A stretch of 64,000 nucleotides of DNA from contig NZ_JBIFNP010000001.1 in NCBI RefSeq assembly GCF_043945595.1, forward strand, positions 6,076,001 to 6,140,000, read 5' to 3'. The translations under genes were made by a program, and so were the position numbers. A model generated the notes under the pieces. That model was not told where the DNA came from. It was given only the letters and a program-made list of their open reading frames with translations, and did no database searches. Source of the stretch: Paenibacillus_S sp043945595 (GTDB lineage Bacteria; Bacillota; Bacilli; Paenibacillales; NBRC-103111). Below are positions 57,672 through 64,000 of this stretch, one piece after another; position 1 is the first letter of the stretch; each line of letters opens with the position of its first letter.

Positions 57672-59054
57672 ATGGGGAAATCCTCACATATTCAGGGTAC
57701 CAAGGGTGCTAAGTATAGTCAACAACTGCGTGGCGTAAATCTTGAACAGGTCCTCATCATCGCTATTGATGCAGCTAAACTTCATCAGAAAGCCCTCATT
57801 TGCAATTATTTTGGTGACGTGATTGAAAGACCCTTCTTCTTCTCAGTCTGTGAATCTGGCATGCAAGTCTTGCTTAAAAACATCGATCGTGCAGCTGCTG
57901 CAGTTCAGGCGCAGCGCATCTTTCTCGGCATTGAAGCTACTGGACATTACTATGAAGATGTAATTCGCGAAATGGCCAAGCATGGGTATCAAGTGCAAAT
58001 CTTCAACCCCTACTCTACGTATGAAGAAAGAGCTAGCGCTCTTAACTGGTGTAAGACCGATGACCTTGATTTGGTGGCAATTGCTCATGCGATTAAAAGC
58101 AATAAAGCTACGGAGACTCGTTTGCTGGACGGTATTCAGCGTCATCTCCTAGTCCTTACCAGAGCCAGACGCTCAGAGATTCGTAAACGTTCTGTATTTC
58201 GCATGGAGATCCGTAATCTTATGGACATTATCTGGCGTGAATATCAAGGTTATGCTGACCACAGTCAAGGTAAAGCACGTAAGATTAAAGTGTTCAGTGA
58301 CTTTTGGGGTAAGGCCTCTCTCTTCTTCATGGAGCACTATCCACATCCATCCATGGTTCTAAATTTAGGTGAGAGTGAGCTTCGTAAGCTATCCATACGT
58401 CATAATCTAAAGCTGCGTAAAACAGCCATACACAAGCTTTTGTATGTTGCCGAGCAATCCCTTTCTCGTAATATGGAAGAACTGCGTCCCGAACTTATGC
58501 TACTTAAAATGAAGCTAAGCGACCTTGATGCTTTTGATGCCAAGATTGAGTTACTGGATCAGGAAATTGAAAAACTACTCCTTCAAACCGATGGCAGGCT
58601 GCTCCTGACCGTCCCTGGTCTAGGTGTGTCTACATCAGCCGAGCTCTACGCTGAAATGGGGGACGTATCCCACTTTACTCATGCTGGCCAATTAATAAAA
58701 AAAGCAGGCACCAATCCCATCATCAAGCAGACAGGCGGTGGCAAAGGTTCCTACCGGAATATTTCTAAGCAAGGAAACAGCCATCTTCGCTACGTAGTGT
58801 TTTTGGCTGGTCGCAACCTCTGTCTTCATAACAAGGATTTGAAGTCGTTCTATGATCGTCTGAAAACCCGAGGAAAGCATGAGCGTTCTATCTTCATTGC
58901 CATGGGGAATAAGATGCTTAAAATTGCCTTTGCCATGCTGCGAGATCGTGCTTACTTTGCATCGCAACTTTCGAGCTACCAGATCACTACGGAGATTAAC
59001 AAGAAATTGAAGTACAACTGCTTTATTTCATCAGCTCTACAGGCTGCTGCCTAA
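57672..59054 (+). CDS. IS110-family DEDD transposase
   Basis: 460 residues. N-terminal RuvC-like DEDD domain: IIAIDAAKLHQKALIC, FLGIEATGHYYEDVI and CKTDDLDLVAIAHAI supply the acidic residues. The C-terminal Transposase_20 domain has LLTVPGLGVSTSAELYAEMG, KGSYRNISKQGNSHLRY with the likely catalytic Ser in GNSHLR. Longer than many IS110 proteins. Strong CAGGAGG upstream. Frame intact, so probably active. IS110 enzymes are guided by an RNA from the element's own non-coding part. Confidence 0.95.
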   Translation: MGKSSHIQGTKGAKYSQQLRGVNLEQVLIIAIDAAKLHQKALICNYFGDVIERPFFFSVCESGMQVLLKNIDRAAAAVQAQRIFLGIEATGHYYEDVIREMAKHGYQVQIFNPYSTYEERASALNWCKTDDLDLVAIAHAIKSNKATETRLLDGIQRHLLVLTRARRSEIRKRSVFRMEIRNLMDIIWREYQGYADHSQGKARKIKVFSDFWGKASLFFMEHYPHPSMVLNLGESELRKLSIRHNLKLRKTAIHKLLYVAEQSLSRNMEELRPELMLLKMKLSDLDAFDAKIELLDQEIEKLLLQTDGRLLLTVPGLGVSTSAELYAEMGDVSHFTHAGQLIKKAGTNPIIKQTGGGKGSYRNISKQGNSHLRYVVFLAGRNLCLHNKDLKSFYDRLKTRGKHERSIFIAMGNKMLKIAFAMLRDRAYFASQLSSYQITTEINKKLKYNCFISSALQAAA

Positions 59055-59068
59055 CTTTAAGTACAAAC

Positions 59069-59265
59069 GACAGTGCCGGTCTTTCTGGGATTGAGGAGAG
59101 ATCGAATAAATTCATGAGGCCATCGGACACTCGAAAATTAGCCTTATCCACCTCGTCCTGTTAATGCGTATTGTACGTTAGCGTAGATTCTGCACTCAGC
59201 CAGATTGCATCGCAGGATTGAAATAGGAGCTATTTTCTTCAAATCCGAGAAAGACCAGTTCTGTC
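59069..59265 (+). ncRNA. Candidate bridge/seek RNA of the IS110 element
   Basis: 24-nt imperfect inverted arms (20 of 24 positions pair; core GGTCTTTCT/AGAAAGACC, with GACAG/CTGTC outside) enclose about 150 nt right after the transposase gene. Inside, ATAAATTC (59106-59113) equals the target just before the CT core, and GTACG (59173-59177) equals the right end of the IS. Promoter and RNA ends unknown. Confidence 0.5.
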
Positions 59266-59373
59266 TATCGTTTTCCTGTCAGTTGCTAACTTTTTTTGGA
59301 AATCCAAAGACATAGGTGTGTTTAGGTTGCTCAAAATATCTAAAAAACTATTTGACATAGTACGCTATCATGT

Positions 59374-59415
59374 AAAAAAAGGGCTCCAGCCGGTACATGG
59401 ACCAGCTGGAACCCC
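59374..59415 (-). terminator. Terminator of gltB
   Basis: Minus strand GGGTTCCAGCTGG/CCGGCTGGAGCCC stem followed by TTTTTTTAC, 10 bp after the gltB stop codon. Confidence 0.88.
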
Positions 59416-59423
59416 CTATATTA

Positions 59424-63986
<4,563 letters not shown>

Positions 63987-64000
63987 GGGTAATCCGATTT

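Larger units (their letters stand above)
57557..59364 (+). mobile_element. IS110-family insertion sequence
   Basis: About 1.8 kb with one transposase gene and a 310-nt non-coding 3' part. Ends are inferred from the interrupted repeat: CT dinucleotides flank it at 57555-57556 and 59365-59366, the core dinucleotide pattern of IS110-type elements. No terminal inverted repeats, as usual for the family. Confidence 0.8.

Overview
The window looks like a chromosomal segment of a spore-forming Firmicute, most likely Paenibacillus or a close relative. Evidence: a H-type small acid-soluble spore protein, a ger germination operon, a forespore-type Ku/LigD pair, strong AAGGAGG ribosome binding sites, a guanine-type purine riboswitch ahead of a purEKBCSQLFMN(H)D operon, and a rather GC-rich base composition. 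No tRNA gene, CRISPR array or prophage was seen.

Layout. 1-1.4 kb: end of a two-gene ABC exporter. 1.6-5.1 kb: a VanY-like lipoprotein, then an IS1182-type insertion sequence, a 5'-truncated peroxiredoxin and two inverted 168-bp MITEs that share the IS termini. 5.2-10.5 kb: VOC protein, MerR regulator and divergent EamA exporter, a serine hydrolase, an ArsR regulator, a 43-aa membrane protein, queF and a small unknown gene. 10.5-25.7 kb (minus strand): the complete de novo purine operon with riboswitch; the usual bifunctional PurH is replaced by a stand-alone AICAR transformylase plus a PurO-type IMP cyclohydrolase. 25.8-29.9 kb: DUF6483 protein, small membrane protein, and the nagR-nagB-nagA amino-sugar operon. 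30.0-35.3 kb (minus): one rRNA operon (16S-23S-5S, no tRNA) with tandem promoters. 35.4-39.7 kb (minus): thiL-tsaE-tsaB-rimI-tsaD. 39.9-43.3 kb: sspH, a small unknown gene, ku, an ATP-dependent ligase and a LigD-type polymerase. 43.3-49.5 kb: cardiolipin synthase and gerA-gerC-(small D-type)-gerB. 49.5-57.3 kb: an M23 peptidase/bactofilin pair, a HAD phosphatase, a DUF4173 membrane protein, an SgrR-like regulator and small unknown genes. 57.5-59.4 kb: an IS110-family element. 59.4-64 kb: gltB.

Two points affect reading of the annotation. First, at least eight genes (ABC ATPase, IMP cyclohydrolase, AICAR transformylase, purC, nagA, tsaD, HAD, SgrR-like) each carry exactly one single-base frameshift. 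Several should be essential or needed for prototrophy, so sequencing or assembly error is the likeliest cause; they are annotated here as whole genes.

Second, the most unusual signals are non-coding. Three long palindromic elements lie inside the pur operon with a conserved core (CCGGCCGCTGTTG ... CAAAGGCGG) but different stems. A 75-nt multi-hairpin repeat occurs once in the purE leader and once behind the gltB terminator, where the IS110 element has split it exactly at a CT dinucleotide.
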